Positions 37,301 to 44,183 of a DNA stretch of 64,000 nt are shown one piece after another. Source of the stretch: Paraburkholderia sejongensis (GTDB lineage Bacteria > Pseudomonadota > Gammaproteobacteria > Burkholderiales > Burkholderiaceae); the NCBI RefSeq assembly GCF_020880815.1, contig NZ_JAJITD010000012.1:1-64000 (forward strand), in the 5' to 3' direction. The position numbers and the translations under genes are program-made. Positions within the stretch are counted from its first letter, which is position 1; each line of letters begins with the position of its first letter. The notes under the pieces were generated by a model. It made no database searches. It saw only the letters and a list, made by a program, of their open reading frames with translations, and was not told the origin of the DNA.

Positions 37301-38746
37301 ACCGGCCTCGTCGAAACGAACAACAACCTGACGAGCCTGTCGACCTCGACCTCCACGATCACCGCATCGCTGTCGACCGGTCTCGCCGAGACCAACGACA
37401 ACCTGACGAGCCTGTCGACCTCGACCTCCACGATCACCGCATCGCTGTCGAGCGGTCTCGCCGACACCAACACCAGCCTGGACAACCTGTCGACCTCGAC
37501 TGCCGCGAGCCTGGGTTCGCTGTCGACCGGTCTGCTCGACACCAACACAAACCTGACCAGTCTGTCGACCTCGACCTCGACGATCACCGCGTCGCTGTCC
37601 ACCGGCCTTGCCGAGACCAACAACAACCTGAGCAGCCTGTCGACCTCGACCGCGAGCGGTCTGTCCTCGCTGTCGACCGGCCTGATCGATACCAATAACT
37701 CGCTGGCTAGCCTTTCCACCAGCATGAATGATGCGAACACCGGCGTCACCACGCTGCAGACCACGGTGGACGATCTGTCCGCGTCGACCTCGACGGGCAT
37801 CGCGTCGCTGTCCACCTCGACCTCGACCGGGCTCGCATCGTTGTCTACCTCGACGTCGAACGGTCTCGCGTCGCTGTCGACCAGCGTGAGCTCGTTGTCG
37901 ACCACCGTGTCGTCGGTGACGCCGGTGGTCGAGATGGTGCAGACCGCCAACGCGAAGGGCGACTCGTTCTCCGGCACGCTGCTCGGCGGGATGAACACGA
38001 ATGGCTCGGTGCAGACCCAGGGCGGCACCGGTCAGACCATCACCAACGTCAACGCGGCGGCTTGTACGTCGGCGAACGGCGTTGACGCCACGGCCTCGGG
38101 TCTGTGCGCAACCGCCGACGGCACCGGCTCGACCGCCTACGGTTCGAACGCCCAGGCAACCGCGGCCAACACGACTGCGGTGGGCTTCCGCGCGAGCGCA
38201 ACCTACGAAGGTTCGGTGGCGGTCGGCTACAACGCTCAGGCGACGGCCGACCCGACCGTGGCGGTCGGCGCGAACTCGCTGGCCGGCGGCAACAACTCGG
38301 TCGCGGTGGGAGCGAGCGCGAGTGCGACCGGCAACAATTCAGTCGCGCTGGGCGCGGGCTCGATGGCGACCGAGGACAACACGGTGTCGATCGGTTCGTC
38401 CGGCAACGAGCGGCGCATCACCAACGTGGCACCGGGCGTCAACCCCACCGACGCGGTCAACGTCGGCCAGTTGAACAACGCGCTGGGCGCCGTCAACAAC
38501 CAGATCAACGACGTTGCCCGCAACGCGTACTCCGGCGTCGCGGCAGCCACCGCTCTCGCGATGATTCCGGAAGTCGACCCGGGCCGCACTTTGTCGATCG
38601 GTGTCGGTGCCGCGACCTACAATGGTTACCAGGCGATGGCGATCGGCGGCACCGCGCGCATCACGCAAAACATCAAGATGAAGGCGGGTGTCGGCATCAG
38701 CGGCGCCAGCACGGCAGTTGGCGTAGGCGCGTCGTACCAGTGGTAA
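34343..38746 (+). CDS. Trimeric autotransporter adhesin with Ser/Thr-rich repetitive stalk
   Basis: A 1467-residue YadA/Hia-type adhesin. It starts with the extended signal peptide region (MNKTYRSVYNEALNAWVAIS) and a core cleaved after QPVSA. A first YadA-like head (about 170-440) shows repeated 14-residue left-handed beta-roll turns such as NSLATGCGSQATG and STALGINSTASG. A neck (RRITNLADGAEATDAVTVSQL, about 430-450) leads into a stalk of about 750 residues, dominated by SLSTGID/STSTSV repeats. Then come a second short head (about 1250-1360), a second neck (RRITNVAPGVNPTDAVNVGQL) and a four-strand membrane anchor ending GVGASYQW. It would trimerise in the outer membrane. The ATG at 34343 is set by the ESPR motif. 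A terminator follows, then putative modification genes. Confidence 0.95.
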   Translation: MNKTYRSVYNEALNAWVAISELDSSKGKSSRSERKARRPLTRIAMAVVAGLGLGAMLSQPVSAGLASANAYLSAKDGTSSYTYNNTVSAGFNGVALAGAIDCGMLSPAGSSSVSSMIYGTDGSFTGGLYGFGAQTTALSYGQLVNKGSGQTNGINNWTGAQTLGNVYVSPGNAVTPNGVGNTLATGMNSLATGCGSQATGIGSTALGWGAVASGAGSTALGINSTASGPGSFAFGTYATASALDSIAMGTQATADASNAIALGAQSSVASSATSGIALGHSAQVLGAYGIAQGDSSVAGATGQNVAIGSAATNANSSTGAGGAVAIGRAQTATGDGAVAIGSANVANGDGALAFGVNSTASSNGSIAFGSAANSNTTDAVAIGTGANALHDGSVALGAGSTTGASAPTGPAYMTEQAAPTSEVSVGSAGNLRRITNLADGAEATDAVTVSQLSTSNSSLSTGIASLSTGVDTLSASTSTSVASLTTSIADATNSISSLSTTTADSVSALSADINTLSTSTSTTVASLSTGIDSTSTSVSSLSTATADNVSSLSTGIDTLSGSTSTSVASLSTGIDSTITSLSSLSTATADNVSSLSTGIDTLSGSTSTSVASLSTGIDSTSTSVSSLSTATADNVSSLSTGIDTLSGSTSTSVASLSTGIDNTISSVTSLSTSTSTTTVSLSTAIDGLSSSTSTSVASLSTGIDSTSTSLSSLSTTTADNVSSLSTGIDTLSGSTSTSVASLSTGIDNTVSSVTSLSTSTSTTTVSLSTAIDGLSSSTSTSVASLSTGIDSTSTSVSSLSTATAEGMTSLSTGIDTLSSSTSTSVASLSTGIDSTSTSVSSLSTATAESVTSLSTGIDSTSTSVSSLSTATAEGMTSLSTGLDTTNENLKTLSLSTSDSINVLSTGVASLSTGIYNLSTTVVTLSTSTSTSVSSLSTSVQNTNDNLVSLSTSTSTSTASLSTGLVETNNNLTSLSTSASTSTASLSTGLVETNNNLTSLSTSTSTITASLSTGLAETNDNLTSLSTSTSTITASLSSGLADTNTSLDNLSTSTAASLGSLSTGLLDTNTNLTSLSTSTSTITASLSTGLAETNNNLSSLSTSTASGLSSLSTGLIDTNNSLASLSTSMNDANTGVTTLQTTVDDLSASTSTGIASLSTSTSTGLASLSTSTSNGLASLSTSVSSLSTTVSSVTPVVEMVQTANAKGDSFSGTLLGGMNTNGSVQTQGGTGQTITNVNAAACTSANGVDATASGLCATADGTGSTAYGSNAQATAANTTAVGFRASATYEGSVAVGYNAQATADPTVAVGANSLAGGNNSVAVGASASATGNNSVALGAGSMATEDNTVSIGSSGNERRITNVAPGVNPTDAVNVGQLNNALGAVNNQINDVARNAYSGVAAATALAMIPEVDPGRTLSIGVGAATYNGYQAMAIGGTARITQNIKMKAGVGISGASTAVGVGASYQW
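35852..36958 (+). repeat. 129-bp (43-residue) tandem repeats of the adhesin stalk
   Basis: Anchor codons for ADNV/AEGM recur at 35852, 35981, 36110, 36239, 36497, 36755 and 36884; all spacings are multiples of 129, giving eight periods. The ninth spacing is 75 (36959). Each 43-residue unit contains hydrophobic positions 1, 4, 8, 11, 19, 22, 26, 33 and 36, which is six heptads plus one skip residue. More than half of the residues are Ser or Thr. Confidence 0.9.
37145..37690 (+). repeat. 75-bp (25-residue) tandem repeats of the adhesin stalk
   Basis: Units of the type SLSTGLVETNNNLTSLSTSTS are spaced 75 bases apart (for example 37220 and 37295). Twenty-five residues equal two heptads plus one hendecad, again a coiled-coil period. 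The pattern SLSTGL.(E/D)TN.NL differs from the upstream 43-residue family, so the stalk has two repeat classes. Confidence 0.85.
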
Positions 38747-38776
38747 GCCGGGCCGTCTGAACGGACGGCGTCTCCA

Positions 38777-38821
38777 GGGGCCGGTGGTTCCGTTGCAGAA
38801 CGGACACCGGCCCCTTCCTTT
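38777..38821 (+). terminator. Terminator between adhesin and DUF2827 genes
   Basis: GGGGCCGGTG-(GT bulge)-TCCGTT-GCAG-AACGGA-CACCGGCCCC forms a 16-bp stem with one bulge, followed by TTCCTTT. It sits between the adhesin stop and the next gene start (38834), so it should give many adhesin transcripts and fewer read-through transcripts for the downstream genes. Confidence 0.8.
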
Positions 38822-38833
38822 ACGGGTGAATTT

Positions 38834-39973
38834 ATGCGGATTGGCATCTCGACCTCGAGTCGCGCGGGCCAAAGCATCTGGCAGAACGGGCTCGCACAGA
38901 ACGTCATATTTCTCGCACAACTATTCCGGCGGCTGCCGTTCGTCGAGTCGGTGGTGCTGATTGGCATGGCCGGCGACGCCGCGTTGCCGGCCGAAGCCGT
39001 GGCCGTCGTCGACGATTTGCGTGTCGCGAGCCAGCAAGAGGCGACCGATCTGGTCGACGTCGTGATCGAGACCGGCGCGAACCTCGATGTCAAGTGGCTC
39101 GATCTGATGCGGCGGCGCGGCCGCAAGGTCGTGCTCTATTGCAGCGCGCAGCCGTATGCCGCGCTGGTCGAACCGGCCACCTTCGACCGGCCGGCCTACA
39201 CGGGGCGGCCCGATCGCTGCGATGAACTGTGGCTGCTCCACAAGGACCGCGCGCTCGCGCCGATGCTGCGCACGCTGCATCGTTGCCCGGTCCACGAAGT
39301 GCCGTTCATCTGGCATCCTGAGTTTCTCGACGCGCGCATCGCCGAAGCTGCGCGCCATGGCGTGCAGTACGGTTATCGCGAGCACAGTAGCGCGGCTGGC
39401 GCCGGCTTTCGCGTGGCGATCTTCGAACCGAATGTGTCGGTGGTCAAATGCTGCAGCGTGCCGATGCTGGTCTGCGACGAAGCATGGCGCGCGGACCCGC
39501 GCAGCGTCAGCGAAATGCATGTGCTCAACACGCTGCATATGAAGGATCACGCAACGATGCTGTATCTGGCGAACTCACTCGATCTCGTGCGCAATCATCA
39601 TGCGCGGTTTCATGGGCGGCATGATATCGCCGGTTTCATGGGGCAATACGCGGACGCGGTCGTCGCGCATCAATGGCAGAACGAACAGAATTACGCGTAC
39701 CTCGATGCGCTGTACGGCGCTTATCCGCTCGTGCACAACTCGCCGTGGCTGGGCGACGCGGGCTACTACTACCCGGGCTTCGATGCGGCCGCCGGCGGCG
39801 CCCAATTGCTGCGCGCGTTTCGCGAGCACGACGCGGGACTCTCCGAATATCGCGCGCGCTCGCAAGCGCTGTTCGACGTGGTGAATCCGTTTGCGCAATT
39901 TAATCTGGATGCCTACGCACAACGGCTGCTCGCGCTGGCGGGCAAGACGGCGAACGCCCGGGAGGCGCAATGA
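38834..39973 (+). CDS. DUF2827 protein (putative glycosyltransferase), copy 1
   Basis: A 379-residue cytoplasmic protein of DUF2827, known mainly from Burkholderia. It has a two-domain Rossmann look resembling GT-B glycosyltransferases: N-terminal MRIGISTSSRAGQSIWQNGLAQN, central FRVAIFEPNVSVVKCCSVPMLVCDE, and a C-terminal donor-site-like stretch HQWQNEQNYAYLDALYGAYPLVHNS. The last shows an acidic/Asn pattern like that used by GT-B enzymes to bind sugar nucleotides. It is homologous to the next gene along its whole length, suggesting an ancient tandem duplication. Located downstream of a Ser/Thr-rich adhesin, it is a candidate for glycosylating it. No activity is proven for the family as far as I can state. 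Confidence 0.8.
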   Translation: MRIGISTSSRAGQSIWQNGLAQNVIFLAQLFRRLPFVESVVLIGMAGDAALPAEAVAVVDDLRVASQQEATDLVDVVIETGANLDVKWLDLMRRRGRKVVLYCSAQPYAALVEPATFDRPAYTGRPDRCDELWLLHKDRALAPMLRTLHRCPVHEVPFIWHPEFLDARIAEAARHGVQYGYREHSSAAGAGFRVAIFEPNVSVVKCCSVPMLVCDEAWRADPRSVSEMHVLNTLHMKDHATMLYLANSLDLVRNHHARFHGRHDIAGFMGQYADAVVAHQWQNEQNYAYLDALYGAYPLVHNSPWLGDAGYYYPGFDAAAGGAQLLRAFREHDAGLSEYRARSQALFDVVNPFAQFNLDAYAQRLLALAGKTANAREAQ

Positions 39974-41127
39974 ACGCCGCTAGCCAGAGCCCGCGCGATC
40001 TGAAGGTCGGCGTGTCGCTGTACGTGCGCAAAGGCGGCCAGTCGCTGTGGGAAAACGGCATCTTCCAGAACTGCCTGTTCCTCCTGATGCTGCTGCGCAA
40101 TCTGCCGTCGGTGGCCGAGGCCTACATCGTGATGGGCGGCGACGGCAGCGCGCAAGAAGCGCAGCGTCTGGTTGAAGACGTGCCCGCGCCGGTGATGACG
40201 ATGGACGAAGCGGCCGAGCAACTGGATCTGATGATCGAAATGAGCGCACAACTCGGCCGCGAATGGATCGTCCGTTTTCGCGAGCGCGGCGGCAAGATCG
40301 TGTCGATGCGAGTCGGCAACGACTACGTGATCGATATCGAGCGAATGATCTTCGACCGCCCGAATGCGCTGCTGATCAGCCGCGCGCCGTATCACGAGGT
40401 ATGGACGCTGCCGCAATACGAGCATATCTGCGCACCGTATTACCGCAGCGCGATGCGGGTGCCGGTGCGGATCGTCCCGCATATCTGGGGTCCGCTGGTG
40501 CTTGAACGCGCGATCGACCGCGACCCGCACGCGCGCGATGCGTTCGGCTACCGGCCGGGCCGGCGCCGCTGGCGCGCGGGGATCTTCGAGCCCAATATCT
40601 GCATGGTGAAGACGAGCCAGATTCCGATGCTGTGCTGCGAAGTCGCGCATCGGCTCAATCCCGATGCGCTCGAACACGTGTGGGTCTACAGCACGCTGAC
40701 ACAGAAGAAACACGCGGGTTTTGCAGCTTTTGCCGAGAGCCTCGACATCCTCAAACACGGTCTCGCGACGTTCGAAGGCCGCTTTCCGTTCCACCAGATG
40801 ATGACGCGCTACGTTGACGTAGTGGTCGCGCATCATTGGGAAAATCCGCAGAATTATCTGTATTACGAAGCACTTTACGGCGGCTACCCGCTCGTGCATA
40901 ACTCGTCTATGATCGGTGCGTGCGGCTACCGCTACGACGATTTCGACTGCGAGCAGGGCGGCCGCGCGCTGTTGCAGGCGTTCGCCGAACACGACGCGAA
41001 CCTCGAACGCTACCGCGAGACCGCGCAGGCGTTTTTGAATACGCTCGCGCCGGACTACGGACCGAATATCGCCCTGTACGGCGAAGCGATCGACGCGCTG
41101 TACGGCGCTGCCTCTCAGCAGGCCTGA
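39970..41127 (+). CDS. DUF2827 protein (putative glycosyltransferase), copy 2
   Basis: A 385-residue paralogue of the preceding gene, overlapping it by four bases (ATGA), so the two are translationally coupled. Matching blocks are LKVGVSLYVRKGGQSLWENG, AGIFEPNICMVKTSQIPMLC and HHWENPQNYLYYEALYGGYP. Identity is moderate, so the copies probably have different substrates or form a heteromer. The role is inferred as for copy 1. Confidence 0.8.
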   Translation: MNAASQSPRDLKVGVSLYVRKGGQSLWENGIFQNCLFLLMLLRNLPSVAEAYIVMGGDGSAQEAQRLVEDVPAPVMTMDEAAEQLDLMIEMSAQLGREWIVRFRERGGKIVSMRVGNDYVIDIERMIFDRPNALLISRAPYHEVWTLPQYEHICAPYYRSAMRVPVRIVPHIWGPLVLERAIDRDPHARDAFGYRPGRRRWRAGIFEPNICMVKTSQIPMLCCEVAHRLNPDALEHVWVYSTLTQKKHAGFAAFAESLDILKHGLATFEGRFPFHQMMTRYVDVVVAHHWENPQNYLYYEALYGGYPLVHNSSMIGACGYRYDDFDCEQGGRALLQAFAEHDANLERYRETAQAFLNTLAPDYGPNIALYGEAIDALYGAASQQA

Positions 41128-41175
41128 CGAAAAAACGTAGCTGTGAACAAACGTAGTCGCGAGATGGAGGGAACA

Positions 41176-43083
41176 ATGAGCGCAGACGCAGCAGGCGACG
41201 ACGGGCTCTGCAAACGGGGCGTCCAGTTGCTGGAAGCTGGAGACGTTGCCGGCGCCGAAACCTGTTTGAGCGCCGTCGCCGAAGAACACCCTGACTTTCC
41301 GCTCGCGCAATATCATCTCGGACTCGCCGCGCTGCGCGCCGGCCAGCTCGACACAGCGGAGCGCCACTTTCGCGCGGCGCTCGAACGCAAGGCCGATTTC
41401 GCGGCCGCCTACAACAATCTCGGCGATATTCTGATGCGCACCGGCCGTCTCGCCGAGGCGGAGCAGCAACTGCGCCGCGCGAGCGTCGAGGATCCGGCGC
41501 TCGCCGAAGCGTTCTACAACCTTGGCACGCTGATGCTGAACACCGGCCGCAGCGTCGAAGCGGAGGCGTGCCTGCATCGCGCGATCGTGCTGCGGCCCAA
41601 TTTCGCGCATGCGTACAACAATCTGTGCGAAGTGATGCTGCGCACGAATCGCCGCGACGAGGCCGAGTCGTGCGTACGCAAGGCCGTCGAACTCGCGCCG
41701 GACTTTGCACTGGCGCACTACAACCTCGGCAATCTGCTGCTCGGGGCCCGTCGCGCGGGCGACGCGGAAGCGAGCCTGCGGCGCGCGCTCGAACTGCAGC
41801 CCGATTTCCCAGCAGCGAATCACCGGCTCGGCACTTTACTGCTGAGCCAGAACCGCGCGTCCGAAGCGGAGACGTTGTTGCGCCGGCAGGTCGCCGGTCA
41901 GCCGCAGATTGGCGCGAGCCATCGGATGCTGGGCATCACACTGCTCGCGTTGCGGCGCGAGCAAGAGGCGCTCGGTTGCTTGCGTCGCGCGCTCGAACTC
42001 GATCCACGCGATGCCGAAGCCCATTACCACCTCGGCGGCGCGTTGCTGACGCTCAATCGCCTGGAAGAAGCGGTCGATGCGGCGTCGCGCGGTTACGCGC
42101 TGGCGCCGGAGCTGGCGGGCGGCCGGCTGATCCTCGGCAGCGCGCTGCTGAAACTCGGCCGCTATCGCGAAGGCTGGCCGCACTACGAATACTTCAGCGC
42201 GCGCCGCGGCCCCGGCGTCGCGCGCACGCCGCTGGCCGGCCTGCTGCCTGAATGGCAGGGTGAGCCGCTCGCCGGCAAAGCGCTGATCATGCAATGCGAC
42301 TTCGGCTTCGGCCCGGACGAATCGATCCAGTTCGCACGCTTCTTCGCGCCGCTCAAGGCGAGCGGTCTCGCGCACCTGACCTTCGTCTGTCCGCCCGAAC
42401 ACAAACTGTTGTTCGACGGGATGCGCGAGATCGACACGCTCAAATCGACCGATGAACACGTCGATCCGCGCCGCGCCGATTACTGGTGCTATCTGACGAG
42501 TCTGCCGCTGCGTCTGGACGTGACGCTCGAGCGGCTCGCCGCGCCGCTGCCGTATCTGCGGGTCGCGTCCGCGCAGCTCAAACGCTGGCAGACGCGGCTC
42601 GATCGCAGCTTGCCCGCGGACCGGCCGAGGATCGGCATCGCCGGTGCAGGTGAGCTGCCGGTCAGCCTGTTGCAGCCGCTGCTTGCGGTGCCGGGCGTGT
42701 CGTTCGTCGCGCTGGGCACGGACGCGCGCCAACGGGGGGCCTGGCGTGAATTGCCCGCGCAACTGCGGCCCGCCGACGTCGCCGGCGAAGCGGCCAACCT
42801 GTCCGATCTCGCGGCCCTCGTCCGCAATCTCGACCTCGTGATCACCGCCGACCCGGCCATCGCACATCTCGCCGGCGCGTTGAATAGACCGTTCTGGCTG
42901 TTGCTGAAGCTCGACGGCGATTGGCGCTGGCTGCACGCGCGCAGCGATTCGCCGTGGTATCCGCAGCTCGCGCGGCTGTTCCGGCAACGCGAGCACGGCG
43001 ACTGGAGCGCGGTGATCGACGAAGCGGCCGCCGCGCTGCCGGCATGGATAGCGGCAAACCGGTCAGTGAACCCAGGCAGCTAA
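41176..43083 (+). CDS. TPR protein with glycosyltransferase-like C-terminal domain
   Basis: A 635-residue protein. Residues 10-350 are about ten tetratricopeptide repeats (LAQYHLGLAALRAGQLDTAE, AAYNNLGDILMRTGRLAEAE and so on). Residues 360-630 resemble the GT9/GT41-like domain often fused to bacterial TPRs, ending with the conserved DLVITADPAIAHLAGALNRP and DWRWL..SDSPWYPQLARLFRQ stretches that bind the nucleotide-sugar in relatives. The architecture recalls O-GlcNAc-transferase-type enzymes that modify Ser/Thr on proteins. The ATG at 41176 has GGAGG upstream and is favoured over GTG 41143. Together with the DUF2827 pair it suggests a protein-glycosylation set for the upstream adhesin (inference). 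Confidence 0.83.
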   Translation: MSADAAGDDGLCKRGVQLLEAGDVAGAETCLSAVAEEHPDFPLAQYHLGLAALRAGQLDTAERHFRAALERKADFAAAYNNLGDILMRTGRLAEAEQQLRRASVEDPALAEAFYNLGTLMLNTGRSVEAEACLHRAIVLRPNFAHAYNNLCEVMLRTNRRDEAESCVRKAVELAPDFALAHYNLGNLLLGARRAGDAEASLRRALELQPDFPAANHRLGTLLLSQNRASEAETLLRRQVAGQPQIGASHRMLGITLLALRREQEALGCLRRALELDPRDAEAHYHLGGALLTLNRLEEAVDAASRGYALAPELAGGRLILGSALLKLGRYREGWPHYEYFSARRGPGVARTPLAGLLPEWQGEPLAGKALIMQCDFGFGPDESIQFARFFAPLKASGLAHLTFVCPPEHKLLFDGMREIDTLKSTDEHVDPRRADYWCYLTSLPLRLDVTLERLAAPLPYLRVASAQLKRWQTRLDRSLPADRPRIGIAGAGELPVSLLQPLLAVPGVSFVALGTDARQRGAWRELPAQLRPADVAGEAANLSDLAALVRNLDLVITADPAIAHLAGALNRPFWLLLKLDGDWRWLHARSDSPWYPQLARLFRQREHGDWSAVIDEAAAALPAWIAANRSVNPGS

Positions 43084-43118
43084 CCGAACGCAGCTAACCC
43101 GAGCGGAGAGCATCGACG

Positions 43119-44144
43119 ATGAAAGACAACAACCAAGTGCAACAGACGATCGACACCTGCAACGCCGACGCGCTAGCCGCGCTGCGCGAAGGCCGACTCG
43201 ACCACGCGCAGCGCGCATTGCAACAGGCGTTCGAGCTGAACCCCCACAGCGCCCACACGCTCTGCAACCGCGGCCTGCTGTTCGCGACGCAAGGCCAACC
43301 GCAAGACGCGGAGAACGCATATCGCGCGGCCCTCGAACAGAATCCCGCGTTGGTCGAGGCGCATTTCAATCTCGCGGTGCTGCTGCATCGGCAGGGTCGC
43401 GCGCAGGAAGCGGAGGCCGCCTATCTGCGCGCGCAGCAGCTACTGCCCGACAACGCCGAGATCGCGTTCAATCTCGCGACGCTGTATCGCGAGAACGGGC
43501 GGCGCGCGCAAGCGGAGGCCGCGTACCGCTTCGCGCTCGAACGGCAGCCCGATTTCGCGAGGGTCTGGAACGACCTGGGCGTGCTGCTGCTCGAAGCGGG
43601 CGAGCCGGCGCACGCGGAAGCGCCGCTGCGGCAGGCCACTGTACACGCGCCGGCCTATGCCGATGCCTGGTACAACCTGGCACTTGCGCTGCGCGAACTC
43701 GGGCGTGCCGGCGAAGCCGAGCCGATCCAGCGCGAGGCGATCCGGTTGCGGCCGGGGCGCGTCGAAGATCGCAACAATCTCGGCATCCTGCTGCTCGCGC
43801 AGGGCCGTCAGAACGAAGCCGAGGACGAGTTCCGCGCGGCGATCGCGCTTGCGCCGCAGCGCGGCGAGGCGCATGCGAATCTCGGCAATCTGCTGCGCGA
43901 TTCGGGCCGCTTCACCGAAGCGGAGGCGGCGTTGCGCGACGCGGTGCGGCTTGCGCCGACGCTGCCCGGACCGCTCGACGGACTCGGCCTGCTGCTGCAA
44001 CAGGGCGGCCGTTTTGCCGAGGCCGAACAGGCTTATCGCAAGGCGCTCGAATTGCAGCCCGGCCTCGCGCCGGTACAGCGGCATCTGGACGAGCTGCTGC
44101 GCGAGATGCGCGGCGAGCCGCCTGCCGATAACGCCCCGGCTTGA
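43119..44144 (+). CDS. TPR protein
   Basis: A 341-residue protein made almost entirely of about nine tetratricopeptide repeats (ALCNRG-like: TLCNRGLLFATQGQPQDAEN, AHFNLAVLLHRQGRAQEAEA, AEIAFNLATLYRENGRRAQAEA). There is no signal peptide, so it is cytoplasmic. It lacks the C-terminal glycosyltransferase-like domain of the preceding gene and may act as a scaffold or substrate-recognition subunit for it or for the halogenase that follows. It lies 35 bases after the previous stop. Confidence 0.85.
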   Translation: MKDNNQVQQTIDTCNADALAALREGRLDHAQRALQQAFELNPHSAHTLCNRGLLFATQGQPQDAENAYRAALEQNPALVEAHFNLAVLLHRQGRAQEAEAAYLRAQQLLPDNAEIAFNLATLYRENGRRAQAEAAYRFALERQPDFARVWNDLGVLLLEAGEPAHAEAPLRQATVHAPAYADAWYNLALALRELGRAGEAEPIQREAIRLRPGRVEDRNNLGILLLAQGRQNEAEDEFRAAIALAPQRGEAHANLGNLLRDSGRFTEAEAALRDAVRLAPTLPGPLDGLGLLLQQGGRFAEAEQAYRKALELQPGLAPVQRHLDELLREMRGEPPADNAPA

Positions 44145-44183
44145 TCGACTTCCGGCACACCTGTCCACGCGAGGTCTCACACC

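Noticed and set aside
35852..37690. Regular repeats that could suggest a CRISPR array or minisatellite
   Set aside because: The units are in frame, contiguous and encode coiled-coil heptads; there are no unique spacers and no cas genes.
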